Part shown: one piece after another, positions 34,565-46,407 of the stretch
How the letters are laid out: the number at the start of each line of letters is the position of its first letter
Numbering within the stretch: position 1 is the stretch's first letter
Origin: Eikenella corrodens
GTDB lineage: Bacteria; Pseudomonadota; Gammaproteobacteria; Burkholderiales; Neisseriaceae
DNA: 64,000 bases
Direction: 5' to 3'
Assembly (NCBI RefSeq): GCF_900187105.1
Contig: NZ_LT906482.1
Coordinates: forward strand, 1,426,001 to 1,490,000
The notes under the pieces: model-generated
What the model was told of the DNA's origin: nothing
Database searches by the model: none
What the model saw: only the letters and a program-made list of their open reading frames with translations
Program-made: the position numbers and the translations under genes

Positions 34565-36355
34565 CTAGGTGGTGCCGTTGCCGTTGGCGGGAGGACGCCT
34601 TAAAAGCTCCAGCAGCAGTTTGGTTTCGTCATCGCTCAAGCCGTGTTCGATGCGTTTGCGTTTCAACGCTTCAACTTGCTGGGTTTTCAAGGCGTTCATC
34701 AATTTTTGCATACCCGATTGGAAATTCAGTGCGTCGGATTCGCCATCCCCCTCAAAGTGGGCGCTGTCCGTGCCGGACTGCATGATGCGGCTGATATTGC
34801 CGTAATAGGGGGTGTTGCGCATGGCTTCCATCAATCCGGCGCTGGATAGCGGCGAACGGCTGCGGCGCACATGAGCGGCCATGACGCTCAGGCAGACAAG
34901 GTCGGCATCCAGTTCCAGATGGTCGGGCAGGTCGATATATGTAGCCCATTGCGGATTTATCAATAGGCGGCGGATTTGTTGTTGCGCCAAGCTCAGCATT
35001 TGCGGCTGGCGGAAGGTTTGGCGCGGCAGGGTGTAGCGTTGCTGGGCAACGTGGCGCTTGGGGACTTCCTGCCCCATCAGGTGCGCCAGGTTGGCCGGGT
35101 CGATGCCCACTAAGTTGCTCAGTTCCTGCTTGAGCAGGAAGGCGAGGGCGGGGGCGGTAATCTGGGTGAGCAGCGGGGTGGCGGTTTTCACCAATTCGGC
35201 CTTGCCTTCTTGGCTGCGTAAATCAAGCTTGGCGGTGAGCGCGTCCCAAAAATAGGCGGAAAGCGGCTTGCTTTGGTGCAGTAGCATATCCTCAAAACGT
35301 TCGCGGCCGTGCTCGCGCACATAGCTGTCTGGGTCGTGGCCTTCGGGCAGGAAGAGAAAATGCAGCGACTTGCCGTCTTTCAGCTGGGGCAGGGCGTTTT
35401 CCAATGCACGCCAGGCGGCTTTGCGGCCGGCTGCGTCGCCGTCGAAGCAGAAATAGATGCTGTCGGTTTGGCGCATCAGGATTTTAACGTGCTCGGCGGT
35501 GGTGGAGGTGCCCAGTGCGGCCACGCAGTAGCCGATGCCGAACTGCGCCAGCGCAACTACGTCCATATAGCCTTCCACCACCAGGATGCGGCCGGCTTCT
35601 TTCACGGCGGCACGGGCTTCGTAGAGGCCGTAGAGGTTTTTGCCTTTATCGAACAGCGGGGTGTCGGGCGAATTGAGGTATTTGGGTTTGGAATCGTCCA
35701 ACACGCGGCCGCCGAAGCCGATAACCTGCCCGCTGCTGTTGCGGATGGGGAACATGATGCGGTGGCGGAAGCGGTCGTAGTGGCTGCCGTCTTTTTCAAT
35801 CACCATGCCGCTGTTGACCAGCGCTTCGGAAGGGTAGGGGGCGAAACTTTGCGCCAGCGGCCGCCAGCTGTCGGGCGCATAGCCCAGGCCGTAGTGGGCG
35901 GCAACTTCATCGGAGAGGCCGCGTTTTTTCAGGTAGCCTTTTGCCGTTTCGTTGGCGGCCAGCTCGCGGGTGTAGAAAGCGGCGGCTTGGGCGGTGGTTT
36001 CTTCCAAGGTTTGCTGGCGCTGTTTGCGGCGCGCGCGCGCTTCGGGGCTTTCCTGCCGGCCTTTTTGCTGCGGCACCACCATGCCGGCGCGGTCGGCCAG
36101 ATACTGCACGGCTTCGGTGAAGCCAAGCCCTTGGTATTCCATGACGAAACCGATGGCCGTGCCGTGTGCGCCGCAGCCGAAGCAGTGATAGAACTGTTTG
36201 CTCGGGCTGACGGAGAACGACGGGGTTTTTTCTTTGTGGAACGGGCAGCAGGCCATGTAGTTGGCGCCGCCTTTCTTCAGCGGCACGCTCTCGTCGATGA
36301 TGTCGACAATATCAGTTTTGGCCAGCAGCTCGTCGATGAATTCGCTGGGAATCAT
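34565..36355 (-). CDS. dnaG: DNA primase
   Basis: A 596-residue primase that makes RNA primers at the replication fork. The N-terminal zinc ribbon is CCPFHKEKTPSFSVSPSK with HCFGCGAHG. The RNA polymerase core has the basic RHRIMFPIRNSSGQVIGFGG stretch and a TOPRIM segment, ILVVEGYMDVVAL and YFCFDGDAAGRKAAW. The C-terminal helicase-binding part is shorter and less conserved. An in-frame uptake sequence near 35930 is read as KGYLKKRG. It is upstream of rpoD in the classic order. Confidence 0.96.
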   Translation of the reverse strand: MIPSEFIDELLAKTDIVDIIDESVPLKKGGANYMACCPFHKEKTPSFSVSPSKQFYHCFGCGAHGTAIGFVMEYQGLGFTEAVQYLADRAGMVVPQQKGRQESPEARARRKQRQQTLEETTAQAAAFYTRELAANETAKGYLKKRGLSDEVAAHYGLGYAPDSWRPLAQSFAPYPSEALVNSGMVIEKDGSHYDRFRHRIMFPIRNSSGQVIGFGGRVLDDSKPKYLNSPDTPLFDKGKNLYGLYEARAAVKEAGRILVVEGYMDVVALAQFGIGYCVAALGTSTTAEHVKILMRQTDSIYFCFDGDAAGRKAAWRALENALPQLKDGKSLHFLFLPEGHDPDSYVREHGRERFEDMLLHQSKPLSAYFWDALTAKLDLRSQEGKAELVKTATPLLTQITAPALAFLLKQELSNLVGIDPANLAHLMGQEVPKRHVAQQRYTLPRQTFRQPQMLSLAQQQIRRLLINPQWATYIDLPDHLELDADLVCLSVMAAHVRRSRSPLSSAGLMEAMRNTPYYGNISRIMQSGTDSAHFEGDGESDALNFQSGMQKLMNALKTQQVEALKRKRIEHGLSDDETKLLLELLRRPPANGNGTT

Positions 36356-36385
36356 GCTTCGGCGCTTGGTTTGGGAAACGGATTG

Positions 36386-36425
36386 AGGCTACCTGAAAAT
36401 CACGGCGGGGATTTTCAGGTAGCCT
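36386..36425. terminator. DUS pair between yggX and dnaG
   Basis: Facing uptake sequences around a 16-base loop, followed directly by a second reverse copy with one mismatch; probably ends yggX transcription. Confidence 0.6.
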
Positions 36426-36452
36426 TTTTCAGGTAGTCTTTGTCGGGTGGGG

Positions 36453-36728
36453 TTATTTGGCAGGCGGAACGTAGCCTTGCACCATGTCGGCTTCGCCGTC
36501 GCCGAAGAAGTAGTTTTCCATCTGCTGCGACAGATACTGGCGGGCGCGCGGGTCGGCCAGGCTGAGGCGGTTTTCGTTGATGAGCATGGTTTGGTGGCGC
36601 GTCCAGGCATCCCATGCTTCCTGTGATACGTTTTCAAAAATGCGCTTGCCCAAATCGTTGGGCAGGGGCGGGAATTTGAGGCCGGGCGCTTCTTTGCCCA
36701 GCTTGATGCAATTTACCATACGGGTCAT
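36453..36728 (-). CDS. yggX: Probable Fe(2+)-trafficking protein YggX
   Basis: A 91-residue protein of the YggX family, which protects iron-sulfur proteins from oxidative damage and may deliver iron. The whole protein follows the family pattern: [20 protein letters not shown] with the conserved Cys7, then [40 protein letters not shown] and the ending [18 protein letters not shown]. It is usually linked to mutY, but here it lies between dapB and dnaG. The start overlaps nothing and is well placed. Confidence 0.95.
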   Translation of the reverse strand: MTRMVNCIKLGKEAPGLKFPPLPNDLGKRIFENVSQEAWDAWTRHQTMLINENRLSLADPRARQYLSQQMENYFFGDGEADMVQGYVPPAK

Positions 36729-36761
36729 GTGCTTTCCTTTTCGGGTGGCGTGAGTGGGGGT

Positions 36762-37595
<834 letters not shown>

Positions 37596-37991
37596 TTATT
37601 GTGCGGCTTGGCCGGCAGGCGCAGCTTGCTGCTGTTGTTGCTTGCGCAATTCGTCCAACACATCGCCTTCGGCTTTAACCAGGGAGTCGTTCGCATCGAA
37701 ATACAGGGTGAGGTTTTTGCGTTCGCGAACTTTGCCGCCGCGGCTCACTTCAAAAACGTAGTCCCAGCGGTTGCCGTGCAGCGGATCGCGCAGCAGCGGC
37801 GTGCCCAGAATGTGCTGCACCTGCTCCTTGCTCAAGCCTTGGTGCAGCGAGGCTACGGCCTGCAAGTCGAGTTCGTTGCCTTGCACGATAGTAAGCTTGT
37901 AGGAGGGGAAGCGGGCGAGGCGTTCGGTGCTGCACGCGGCCAAACCGATGCAGGCGGCCAAGGTCAAATAAACGGATTTATTCACAAACAT
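37596..37991 (-). CDS. bamE: Outer membrane protein assembly factor BamE
   Basis: A 131-residue lipoprotein subunit of the BAM complex that inserts beta-barrel proteins into the outer membrane. The signal MFVNKSVYLTLAACIGLAAC ends in a lipobox Cys. The SmpA/OmlA domain contains YKLTIVQGNELD, LHQGLSKEQVQHILGTPLLR and HGNRWDYVFEVSRGGKVRER. The C-terminus is a Gln/Ala tail without clear structure. AAAGGC precedes the start at 37991. It is divergent from fur across a 117-bp promoter region, an arrangement shared by many beta- and gammaproteobacteria. Confidence 0.94.
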   Translation of the reverse strand: MFVNKSVYLTLAACIGLAACSTERLARFPSYKLTIVQGNELDLQAVASLHQGLSKEQVQHILGTPLLRDPLHGNRWDYVFEVSRGGKVRERKNLTLYFDANDSLVKAEGDVLDELRKQQQQQAAPAGQAAQ

Positions 37992-38108
37992 GCCTTTCAA
38001 GATAAATCGCGCACCGCCCCGGCTGAGTAATTTAAAGGTGGGCAAGTGCCTTAAAAATGCGTATTATAACGGTTGCTGACAAATTTGAGCGACAGAACAT
38101 CATACATC

Positions 38109-38537
38109 ATGGAAAACAATATTGCACAACTCAAAGGCAGCGGCCTGAAAGTAACCGGCCCGCGCCTGAAGATTTTGGATTTGTTTGAAACCCACGCCGA
38201 AGAGCATCTGAGCGCGGAAGACGTGTACCGCATCCTCTTGGAAGAAGGCATTGAAATCGGCGTGGCCACCATTTACCGCGTTCTAACCCAGTTCGAACAG
38301 GCCGATATTTTGTTGCGCCACCATTTCGAGAGCGGTAAGGCGGTGTACGAGCTGAACAAGGGCGACCACCACGACCACATCGTGTGCGTGAAATGCGGCA
38401 AAGTGACCGAGTTTCACAACCCCACCATCGAAAGCCTGCAAGGCAAAATCGCCGAAGAAAACGGCTACCGCATTGTGGATCACGCGCTGTATCTGTATGG
38501 CGTGTGCGGTGATTGTCAGCAGAAACACCATTTATAA
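38109..38537 (+). CDS. fur: Ferric uptake regulator
   Basis: A 142-residue iron-responsive repressor. The N-terminal winged helix includes [18 protein letters not shown] and [20 protein letters not shown]. The metal sites follow: [20 protein letters not shown] and VCVKCGK with two Cys, and a second pair, CGDC, near the C-terminus for the structural zinc. The ATG at 38109 gives the family start MENNIAQLK. It likely controls bfd (51357), which has a Fur box in this window. The shared promoter region with bamE shows a TATAAC near 38064. Confidence 0.96.
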   Translation: MENNIAQLKGSGLKVTGPRLKILDLFETHAEEHLSAEDVYRILLEEGIEIGVATIYRVLTQFEQADILLRHHFESGKAVYELNKGDHHDHIVCVKCGKVTEFHNPTIESLQGKIAEENGYRIVDHALYLYGVCGDCQQKHHL

Positions 38538-38584
38538 GCAGGCAGCATTTTCAGGTAGCCTCACGGCTCCGAAAGGTGGCCTTT

Positions 38585-39334
38585 ATGGCTCAAAATATTC
38601 CTTTGCTGCCGGAAGGCTGTTTGCAGTTCCCCGACCCGCATCAGGCCATTGCCGAATACGACGGCTTGGTGGTAGTGAGCCGGGATTTGACCGCGCAGCG
38701 ACTTTTGGCAGCCTATCAACAGGGCATCTTCCCGTGGTTTGAGGAAGATGGCCTGTTTTTTTGGTTTGCCACCGCCCCACGCACGGTGCTGCAGCCCCAG
38801 CGGCTGCACATCGGCCGCTCGCTGGCCAAGACCATGCGCAATCGGCATTACGCGGTAACGGTCAACCAAAACTTCCCCGCCGTGATTTCCGCCTGCGCTG
38901 CCACGCCCAGGCCGCATCAGGGCGGCAGCTGGATCGCACCGGCTTTTCAGGTAGCCTACAACGAGCTGCACCGCATCGGCCATGCGCATTCGTTTGAATG
39001 CTGGTATCCCGATGAAAACGATCATCTGCTTTTGGCCGGCGGGCTTTATGGTGTGCAGATTGGTCGAGTGTTTTTCGGCGAATCGATGTTTGCCTGGCAG
39101 AACGATGCCTCGAAAATCGCCTTTGCCCACGCCGTACCGTTTTTGCAGCGCTGCGGCATCGCCTTGATCGACTGCCAGCAAGACACGCCGCATCTGGCGC
39201 GTTTTGGTTCGGAGCTGATGACGTTTGACGATTTTCAGGCTGAATTAAACCGGCTGACCGCGCAAACACTTGCCGAGCCCATCGGCCAGCGCCTGCTCCA
39301 ACAGCAAGGCGCATGGTTCGGCAAGGAGGGGTGA
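38585..39334 (+). CDS. aat: Leucyl/phenylalanyl-tRNA-protein transferase
   Basis: A 249-residue enzyme that adds Leu or Phe to proteins with basic N-termini and marks them for ClpS/ClpAP. Family blocks: [69 protein letters not shown] and [12 protein letters not shown]. An uptake sequence inside the gene near 38944 is read as FQVAYNE and is also part of a conserved block (W-I-x-P-A-F-x-x-AY). The ATG at 38585 gives a normal family start. Confidence 0.95.
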   Translation: MAQNIPLLPEGCLQFPDPHQAIAEYDGLVVVSRDLTAQRLLAAYQQGIFPWFEEDGLFFWFATAPRTVLQPQRLHIGRSLAKTMRNRHYAVTVNQNFPAVISACAATPRPHQGGSWIAPAFQVAYNELHRIGHAHSFECWYPDENDHLLLAGGLYGVQIGRVFFGESMFAWQNDASKIAFAHAVPFLQRCGIALIDCQQDTPHLARFGSELMTFDDFQAELNRLTAQTLAEPIGQRLLQQQGAWFGKEG

Positions 39335-39395
39335 ACACTGAAATCTGTTCGCAAGACGCGCGTTACATGGCACAATATCGGCTGTTTTAGATTAC

Positions 39396-39422
39396 AGGCT
39401 ACCTGAAAGTTTCAGGTAGCCT
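39396..39422. terminator. Tight DUS palindrome after aat
   Basis: AGGCTACCTGAA and TTCAGGTAGCCT are separated by three bases. Confidence 0.6.
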
Positions 39423-39483
39423 CCCGCTTACTCTATGGCGGATAAACCTGCTTTCATGCCGGGCTGTCATGCCGTAGTAAAAA

Positions 39484-39589
39484 TATAGTGGATTAAATTT
39501 AAATCAGGACAAGGCGGCGAGCCGCAGATAGTACAAATAGTACGGTAAGGCGAGCCAACGCTGTACTGGTTTAAATTTAATTCACTATA
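39484..39589. repeat. Correia-like element (copy C)
   Basis: A 106-bp element with ends TATAGTGGATTAAATTTAAA and GTTTAAATTTAATTCACTATA (near-perfect inverted repeats) flanked by TA. The interior matches copy B almost base for base. It ends 43 bases before dapD, so its AT-rich end may form part of the dapD promoter. Confidence 0.8.
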
Positions 39590-39631
39590 AAATGAATCCA
39601 CCGTATCACCCCTCACCCACAAGGAGAAACC

Positions 39632-40453
39632 ATGTCTCTACAAAACATCATCGAAACCGCGTTTGAACAGCGCGCCGAAATTACCCCGCACAGCGTTTCC
39701 GCCGAAGTGAAGGAAGCCGTGCTCGATACGCTTTATCAGCTTGATTCCGGCAGCCTGCGCGTGGCCGAGCGGCAGGGCGTGGGGCAGTGGAAAGTGAACG
39801 AGTGGGCGAAAAAAGCTGTGTTGCTTTCCTTCCGCATTGCCGATAACGAAGTGTCCAGCGACGGCGTGAGCAAATATTTCGACAAAGTGCCCACCAAGTT
39901 CGCCGATTGGATTCCGCAGCAGTTTCAGGTAGCCGGTTTCCGCGCCGTGCCCGGCGCCGTGGCGCGCCGCGGCAGCTTCATCGGCAAAAACGTGGTGCTG
40001 ATGCCCTCTTATGTGAATATCGGCGCCTATGTGGACGAAGGCACGATGGTGGACACTTGGGCCACCGTGGGCTCTTGTGCGCAAATCGGCAAAAACGTAC
40101 ACCTGAGCGGCGGCGTAGGCATCGGCGGCGTGCTCGAGCCGTTGCAGGCTGCGCCCACCATTATTGAAGACAACTGCTTCATCGGCGCGCGTTCCGAAAT
40201 CGTGGAAGGTGTGATTGTGGAAGAAGGCAGCGTGATTTCCATGGGCGTGTATATCGGCCAATCCACCAAAATTTACGACCGCGAAACCGGCGAAATCCAC
40301 TACGGCCGCGTGCCCGCCGGCTCGGTGGTGGTATCGGGCAGCCTGCCCGCCAAAGACGGCACGCACAGCCTCTACTGCGCCGTGATCGTGAAGAAAGTGG
40401 ACGCGCAAACCCGCGCCAAAACCAGCGTAAACGAACTGCTGCGCGGCGTGTAG
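39632..40453 (+). CDS. dapD: Tetrahydrodipicolinate N-succinyltransferase
   Basis: A 273-residue trimeric enzyme of the succinylase branch of lysine and diaminopimelate synthesis. A left-handed beta-helix of hexapeptide repeats is clear from residue about 110 ([60 protein letters not shown]). The N-terminal helical domain includes LRVAERQG-x-GQWKVNEW. An in-frame uptake sequence near 39926 is read as QFQVAG in a position that is family-conserved (P-A-x-FRAVP follows). A good GGAG site precedes the ATG. Confidence 0.96.
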   Translation: MSLQNIIETAFEQRAEITPHSVSAEVKEAVLDTLYQLDSGSLRVAERQGVGQWKVNEWAKKAVLLSFRIADNEVSSDGVSKYFDKVPTKFADWIPQQFQVAGFRAVPGAVARRGSFIGKNVVLMPSYVNIGAYVDEGTMVDTWATVGSCAQIGKNVHLSGGVGIGGVLEPLQAAPTIIEDNCFIGARSEIVEGVIVEEGSVISMGVYIGQSTKIYDRETGEIHYGRVPAGSVVVSGSLPAKDGTHSLYCAVIVKKVDAQTRAKTSVNELLRGV

Positions 40454-40464
40454 CTTGCCGGATT

Positions 40465-40498
40465 TTCAGGTAGCCTGTTTGCAAGAAGGCTACCTGAA
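40465..40498. terminator. DUS pair after dapD
   Basis: Two uptake sequences in tail-to-tail orientation around a 10-base spacer. Confidence 0.55.
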
Positions 40499-40522
40499 AG
40501 TTATTTAACTTAGGAGAAAACC

Positions 40523-41119
40523 ATGCGAGCCCTTCTTCTTGTCGATATCCAAAACGACTTCATGCCAAGCGGCCGCCTGCCTGTGGCCGAAGGCGATGCC
40601 ATTATCGAGCCGGTAAACCGGATTATCGGCGGCTATCCGCTGGTGGTGGCCTCTCAAGACTGGCATCCCGCCGGACACGAGAGCTTCGCCTCCGCCCATG
40701 CCGGTAAAAAGCCGTTCGACGTCATCAATCTGCACGGTTTGGAGCAAGTGCTGTGGCCGGACCACTGTATTGCCGGCAGCAGCGGCGCGGCGTTTCATCC
40801 CGAGCTCGACACCACGCCCATCGCCGCCGTGTTTCGCAAGGGCATGGACAAGCACACCGACAGCTACAGCGCGTTTTACGACAACGGCCGCCGTCGCAGC
40901 ACCCAGCTTGCCGCCTATTTGCGCGCCCACGGCATAACCGATATTGATGTGGCGGGGCTGGCTGCCGATTTCTGCGTGTATTTCAGCATTGCTGACGCGC
41001 TCGCCGAAGGCTTCCGCGTGCGCCTGCTCGAGCACGCCACCCGTGCTATCGATGCTGCAGGCTTCGCCGCCAAAAAAGCCGAACTGCTGGCACATCCGAA
41101 TTTTTCGCTGGCCGATTAG
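40523..41119 (+). CDS. pncA: Nicotinamidase
   Basis: A 198-residue cysteine hydrolase that turns nicotinamide into nicotinate for NAD salvage. The catalytic triad is visible: Asp8 in LLVDIQNDFMPSG, Lys in AVFRKGMDKHTDSYSAF, and Cys in GLAADFCVYFSIADAL. Metal ligands are Asp and two His in ASQDWHPAGHESFA. Length and order match bacterial PncA. AGGAG lies upstream of the ATG. No other NAD genes are adjacent. Confidence 0.94.
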   Translation: MRALLLVDIQNDFMPSGRLPVAEGDAIIEPVNRIIGGYPLVVASQDWHPAGHESFASAHAGKKPFDVINLHGLEQVLWPDHCIAGSSGAAFHPELDTTPIAAVFRKGMDKHTDSYSAFYDNGRRRSTQLAAYLRAHGITDIDVAGLAADFCVYFSIADALAEGFRVRLLEHATRAIDAAGFAAKKAELLAHPNFSLAD

Positions 41120-41134
41120 TTTTGGTGCGCGTTT

Positions 41135-41170
41135 TTCAGGTAGCCTCTGCGTTATCAAAGGCTACCTGAA
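41135..41170. terminator. DUS pair after pncA
   Basis: Two uptake sequences flank 12 bases just after pncA. Confidence 0.55.
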
Positions 41171-41257
41171 AAATTTTAGCTAGCGCCGTATCTGACAGCC
41201 GCCCGCGCTTTCAGGTAAAATCCGCCCGACCATCATTATTTTCAGGTAGCCCAAACC

Positions 41258-42952
<1,695 letters not shown>

Positions 42953-42970
42953 GCCCTGTGCCGGATGCAA

Positions 42971-43055
42971 AGGCTACCTGAAAAACGGTTAGATTGGTTT
43001 TAGCTTCGCAGAAACTCTGCTTCAGCTGCGCCGAAACGTCGTTTTCAGGTAGCCT
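42971..43055 (+). repeat. DUS pair with conserved loop core, after glnS
   Basis: The arms enclose GTTTTAGCTTCGCAGAAACT, the fullest version of the shared loop core. It may act as the glnS terminator. Confidence 0.65.
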
Positions 43056-43077
43056 GTTTTCATGCCGGACAGTATCT

Positions 43078-43102
43078 ATACTTGACTAAATCACTTGGGT
43101 AT
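43078..43102 (+). promoter_or_regulatory. Type 1 IscR binding site
   Basis: The 25-bp segment from ATACTTGACT to GGGTAT matches the IscR type 1 pattern ATASYYGACTRWWW-YAGTCRRSTAT at 23 of 25 positions by hand alignment. It lies 43 bases before iscR, consistent with autorepression by [2Fe-2S]-IscR. Confidence 0.8.
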
Positions 43103-43144
43103 TGGAAAATCCGCATCCCCCTGATGCAACAAGACCATAGCCCT

Positions 43145-43603
43145 ATGCGATTAACCACCAAAGGTCGTTTTGCCGTAACCGCCATGCTTGATTTGGCGCT
43201 GTATGGGCGTGAAAACCCCGTCAGCCTCAACGCCATCAGCGGTCGGCAGAATATTTCCCTATCCTACCTCGAGCAGCTTTTCGGCAAACTGCGCCGTGCC
43301 GGGCTGGTAGAAAGCGTGCGCGGGCCCGGCGGCGGCTATTTGCTTAGCCGCCAGCCTGGCAGCATCAATATTGCCGAAATTATCTATGCCGCCGAAGACA
43401 AGCTGGATGCCACCCGCTGCGGTGGCCAAACCAACTGCCATAAAGGCGCGCCCTGCCTCACGCATGATTTGTGGGAAAGCCTCAACCAAACCATCCAAGG
43501 CTACCTGAACAGCGTTTCCCTGCAAGACGTGCTTAATAAAAGGGATGGTCACCACCACCATCATGATACCCCCATCAGCCTTACCCATATCCGCTATAGC
43601 TAA
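43145..43603 (+). CDS. iscR: Iron-sulfur cluster regulator IscR
   Basis: A 152-residue Rrf2-family repressor that senses [2Fe-2S] supply. The winged helix starts MRLTTKGRFAVTAMLDLAL and continues ISLSYLEQLFGKLRRAGLVE and SVRGPGGGYLLSR. The three cluster Cys residues lie in RCGGQTNCHKGAPCLTHDLW. A His-rich stretch (GHHHHHD) occurs near the C-terminus. An in-frame uptake sequence near 43500 is read as GYLNS. The ATG at 43145 gives the family start; the frame extends upstream but through the IscR operator. Confidence 0.95.
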   Translation: MRLTTKGRFAVTAMLDLALYGRENPVSLNAISGRQNISLSYLEQLFGKLRRAGLVESVRGPGGGYLLSRQPGSINIAEIIYAAEDKLDATRCGGQTNCHKGAPCLTHDLWESLNQTIQGYLNSVSLQDVLNKRDGHHHHHDTPISLTHIRYS

Positions 43604-43698
43604 GGCGCATTTTTCTTGCTGCGGTGCTGGCTTGCCGCTTTGAAAATGTGTTTAGGCTATGAATTAATTACACAACCACATACCGAACAGAGAAAATC

Positions 43699-44913
43699 AT
43701 GACCAAACAAACCCCCATCTACCTCGACTACGCCGCCACCACCCCCGTTGACCAACGCGTGGCCGAAAAAATGATTCCCTACTTAATCGAAACCTTCGGC
43801 AACCCCGCCTCCAACAGCCACGCATTCGGCTGGACGGCGGAAGAAGCCGTCGAAAAAGCCCGCGCCGACATCGCCGCCCTGATTAACGCCGATCCCAAAG
43901 AAATCGTCTTCACCAGCGGCGCGACCGAGTCCGACAACCTCGCCATCAAAGGCGCGGCGCACTTCTACCAATCCAAAGGCAAACACCTCATCACCGTCAA
44001 AACCGAACACAAAGCCGTGCTCGACACCATGCGTGAACTCGAACGCCAAGGTTTCGAAGTCACCTACCTCGGCGTACAAGAAAACGGCCTGATTGATTTA
44101 GAAGAACTCAAAGCCGCCATCCGACCTGACACCATCCTGATTTCCGTGATGTGGGTGAACAACGAAATCGGTGTGGTGCAAGACATTCCCGCCATCGGTG
44201 AAATCTGCCGCGAACGCAAAATCATTTTCCACGTTGATGGTGCCCAAGCCTGCGGCAAAGTGCCTGTTGATGTCGAAGCCGCCAAAATCGACCTGCTCTC
44301 CATGTCCGGCCACAAAGTGTACGGCCCCAAAGGCATCGGCGCACTGTACGTCCGCCGCAAACCCCGCGTCCGCCTCGAAGCCCAAATGCACGGTGGCGGC
44401 CACGAACGCGGCTTCCGCAGCGGCACCCTGCCGACCCACCAAATCGTCGGCATGGGCGAAGCCTTCCGCATCGCCAAAGAAGAACTCGAGCAAGATATGG
44501 CACACTACCGCAAACTGCGCGACATCTTCCTCAAAGGCATCGAAGGCATCGAAGAAGTCTATATCAACGGCGACCTCGAGCACCGCGCCCCGAACAACCT
44601 GAACGTCAGCTTCAACTTCGTCGAAGGCGAAAGCCTGATTATGGCGGTGAAAGAACTTGCCGTATCCAGCGGCTCTGCCTGTACCTCCGCTTCACTCGAA
44701 CCCAGCTACGTCCTGCGCGCGCTCGGCCGCAACGACGAACTGGCACACTCATCCCTGCGCATCACCTTCGGCCGCATGACCACCGAAGAAGAAGTGCAGT
44801 TTGCCGCAGAACTGATTAAATCCAAAATCGGTAAACTGCGCGAGCTTTCTCCGCTGTGGGAAATGTTTAAGGAAGGGATTGATTTGAGTACGGTAGAGTG
44901 GGCGGAACATTAA
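43699..44913 (+). CDS. iscS: Cysteine desulfurase IscS
   Basis: A 404-residue PLP enzyme that takes sulfur from cysteine for iron-sulfur clusters and tRNA thiolation. The N-terminus [19 protein letters not shown] is typical. The PLP-binding Lys is in [20 protein letters not shown]. The mobile catalytic Cys loop is [20 protein letters not shown]. The C-terminus [20 protein letters not shown] is the IscU-binding tail. It follows iscR by 95 bases. In this genome iscU does not follow directly; a lipoprotein gene and a tiny peptide gene intervene. Confidence 0.97.
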   Translation: MTKQTPIYLDYAATTPVDQRVAEKMIPYLIETFGNPASNSHAFGWTAEEAVEKARADIAALINADPKEIVFTSGATESDNLAIKGAAHFYQSKGKHLITVKTEHKAVLDTMRELERQGFEVTYLGVQENGLIDLEELKAAIRPDTILISVMWVNNEIGVVQDIPAIGEICRERKIIFHVDGAQACGKVPVDVEAAKIDLLSMSGHKVYGPKGIGALYVRRKPRVRLEAQMHGGGHERGFRSGTLPTHQIVGMGEAFRIAKEELEQDMAHYRKLRDIFLKGIEGIEEVYINGDLEHRAPNNLNVSFNFVEGESLIMAVKELAVSSGSACTSASLEPSYVLRALGRNDELAHSSLRITFGRMTTEEEVQFAAELIKSKIGKLRELSPLWEMFKEGIDLSTVEWAEH

Positions 44914-44980
44914 GGTCTGAGGCTACCTGAAAACATCGTTCCGATTGAAATCAAAACGTTTTACATATCTACTGATTAAA

Positions 44981-45838
44981 ATGAATAAAACAAACCTTAT
45001 CGTTCTATTTGCGGCACTCACTCTTTCCGCTTGCGCCCTGTTGCCGAGCAAGCCGCTGTCGCCCGAAGAGGCACAGGCAAAGAGGGAGGAGGAGTACCGA
45101 AGGGACTATACTGAAGTTGCCACTCATACCGTCACCTTAAAAGGTCAAGAAATCAAGGTAATCGACAGGCTGTACCATCCTCGTGATCCTAGAGATAGTA
45201 GCTTTGGATATGGTTCGACTAGCGAACCCAAATTGGTGGTTATCCAAAGGTCGGATACTGTCGGCGCAACCGCTTTGACAACACTCACTGCGATCGCACG
45301 AACCTTTGTCGGCGGTTCGACAAGAGGCTTTTCTAAACATGATTTGCGCGGCAGCGTGGCAGAACCGGAGTTTCCTAATCCAGCTTTCAGCTATCTATCC
45401 CCAAAAATTCGTACATGGCTCGCCGAGATGCCTGTTCAGGAAGAGGTGCATACACATAATAATATTTATGTTCAGCCCGGCCGTTTTTATTTGGTGTATG
45501 AAAAGCTAAGTGGTGGTGGTAACTATTTGCTGCATAATGAAATATATTTAATTATGTCTTCTGGCATTTGGGGTGGGTCAATACAACCTAGATTCTCTTG
45601 CACCAAAGAAACTGGCGGCCATTCTTTGGAAGATTGGCGGAAAGATGATGATGCTTTGGTTCGTCAAACTGCCGAACAGCAATTTGATGAATGTTTAGAA
45701 CAGTTTAAAGCTAATCAGGAACAAGTTATTAAAAGTATCACACGTTCTAAACCACAGACAGAAGCAAATAATGAATCAACCAACAATGAGGATACTACCA
45801 ATGAACGGCCAAGAGCTCGATCTCGACGATCTCGATAA
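44981..45838 (+). CDS. AT-rich lipoprotein inserted in the isc cluster
   Basis: A 285-residue protein that I do not recognise. MNKTNLIVLFAALTLSACAL is a lipoprotein signal with the lipobox Cys at residue 18. The mature part begins with a charged segment (PEEAQAKREEEYRRDY) and includes YVQPGRFYLVYEKLSGGGNY. The C-terminus is low complexity: Asn/Thr/Glu-rich and then basic, ending RPRARSRRSR. Codon use is clearly more AT-rich than in iscS and iscU, which suggests transfer from elsewhere. Its last 38 bases overlap the tiny acidic peptide gene in another frame, so its basic end is overprinted. The start at 44981 gives the signal peptide. Confidence 0.7.
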   Translation: MNKTNLIVLFAALTLSACALLPSKPLSPEEAQAKREEEYRRDYTEVATHTVTLKGQEIKVIDRLYHPRDPRDSSFGYGSTSEPKLVVIQRSDTVGATALTTLTAIARTFVGGSTRGFSKHDLRGSVAEPEFPNPAFSYLSPKIRTWLAEMPVQEEVHTHNNIYVQPGRFYLVYEKLSGGGNYLLHNEIYLIMSSGIWGGSIQPRFSCTKETGGHSLEDWRKDDDALVRQTAEQQFDECLEQFKANQEQVIKSITRSKPQTEANNESTNNEDTTNERPRARSRRSR

Positions 45839-45932
45839 CTTGCTTGAAGACTTCGATGGCATCACCGTAGAAGGCGGTACCGACCCCGAAAACAACGATG
45901 ACGGCTGTGAAGGCGGTGCGTGCAAAATTTAG
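45801..45932 (+). CDS. Tiny acidic peptide with C-terminal Cys pair, upstream of iscU
   Basis: A 43-residue peptide, MNGQELDLDDLDNLLEDF continuing to the end GCEGGACKI. The first two thirds are strongly acidic and probably helical; the last nine residues hold two Cys spaced by four. GAGG lies nine bases before the ATG. The start sits inside the end of the lipoprotein gene. Its position between iscS and iscU suggests a link to iron-sulfur assembly or metal handling, but no function is known to me. It resembles in layout the 49-residue peptide at 50319. Confidence 0.65.
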   Translation: MNGQELDLDDLDNLLEDFDGITVEGGTDPENNDDGCEGGACKI

Positions 45933-45940
45933 CCGACCCG

Positions 45941-45976
45941 TTTACGCTTCGCAGAAACTCCGTTTTCAGGTAGCCT
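45941..45976 (+). repeat. Half-element: loop core plus reverse DUS before iscU
   Basis: TTTACGCTTCGCAGAAACTC runs into TTTTCAGGTAGCCT without the left uptake sequence. It shares the core of the paired elements elsewhere. Confidence 0.6.
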
Positions 45977-46022
45977 CAACCCCATCACAAACCATCATAA
46001 ATTTTAATTAAGGAAACACATC

Positions 46023-46406
46023 ATGGCATACAGCGATAAAGTTATTGATCACTACGAAAATCCCCGCAACGTCGGCACGCTTGATAAAGACGACAGCAAT
46101 GTCGGCACTGGCATGGTGGGCGCGCCCGCCTGTGGCGACGTAATGCGCCTGCAAATCAAAGTGAACGATGAAGGCATCATCGAAGATGCCAAATTCAAAA
46201 CCTACGGCTGCGGCTCCGCCATTGCCTCGTCCAGCCTGATTACCGAATGGGTGAAAGGCAAAAGCCTAGACGATGCGCTGGCGATTAAAAACAGCGAAAT
46301 TGCCGAAGAATTGGAACTGCCGCCCGTGAAAATCCACTGCTCGATTTTGGCGGAAGACGCGGTGAAAGCCGCCGTGGCGGACTACAAAAAGAAAAAAGGC
46401 GCGTAA
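46023..46406 (+). CDS. iscU: Iron-sulfur scaffold protein IscU
   Basis: A 127-residue scaffold on which clusters are built from IscS sulfur. MAYSDKVIDHYENPRNVGTL is the family N-terminus. The three cluster Cys residues lie in GAPACGDVMRLQIKV, KTYGCGSAIASSSL and IHCSILAEDAVKAA, with the usual Asp in VGTGMVG. ELPPVKIHC contains the LPPVK motif recognised by HscA, so HscA and HscB are probably encoded elsewhere. AAGGAAACACATC precedes the ATG. Confidence 0.97.
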   Translation: MAYSDKVIDHYENPRNVGTLDKDDSNVGTGMVGAPACGDVMRLQIKVNDEGIIEDAKFKTYGCGSAIASSSLITEWVKGKSLDDALAIKNSEIAEELELPPVKIHCSILAEDAVKAAVADYKKKKGA

Positions 46407-46407
46407 C

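Noticed and set aside
40000-40500. Antisense frames over dapD and pncA as genes
   Set aside because: They overlap strongly conserved enzymes and contain no domain of their own.
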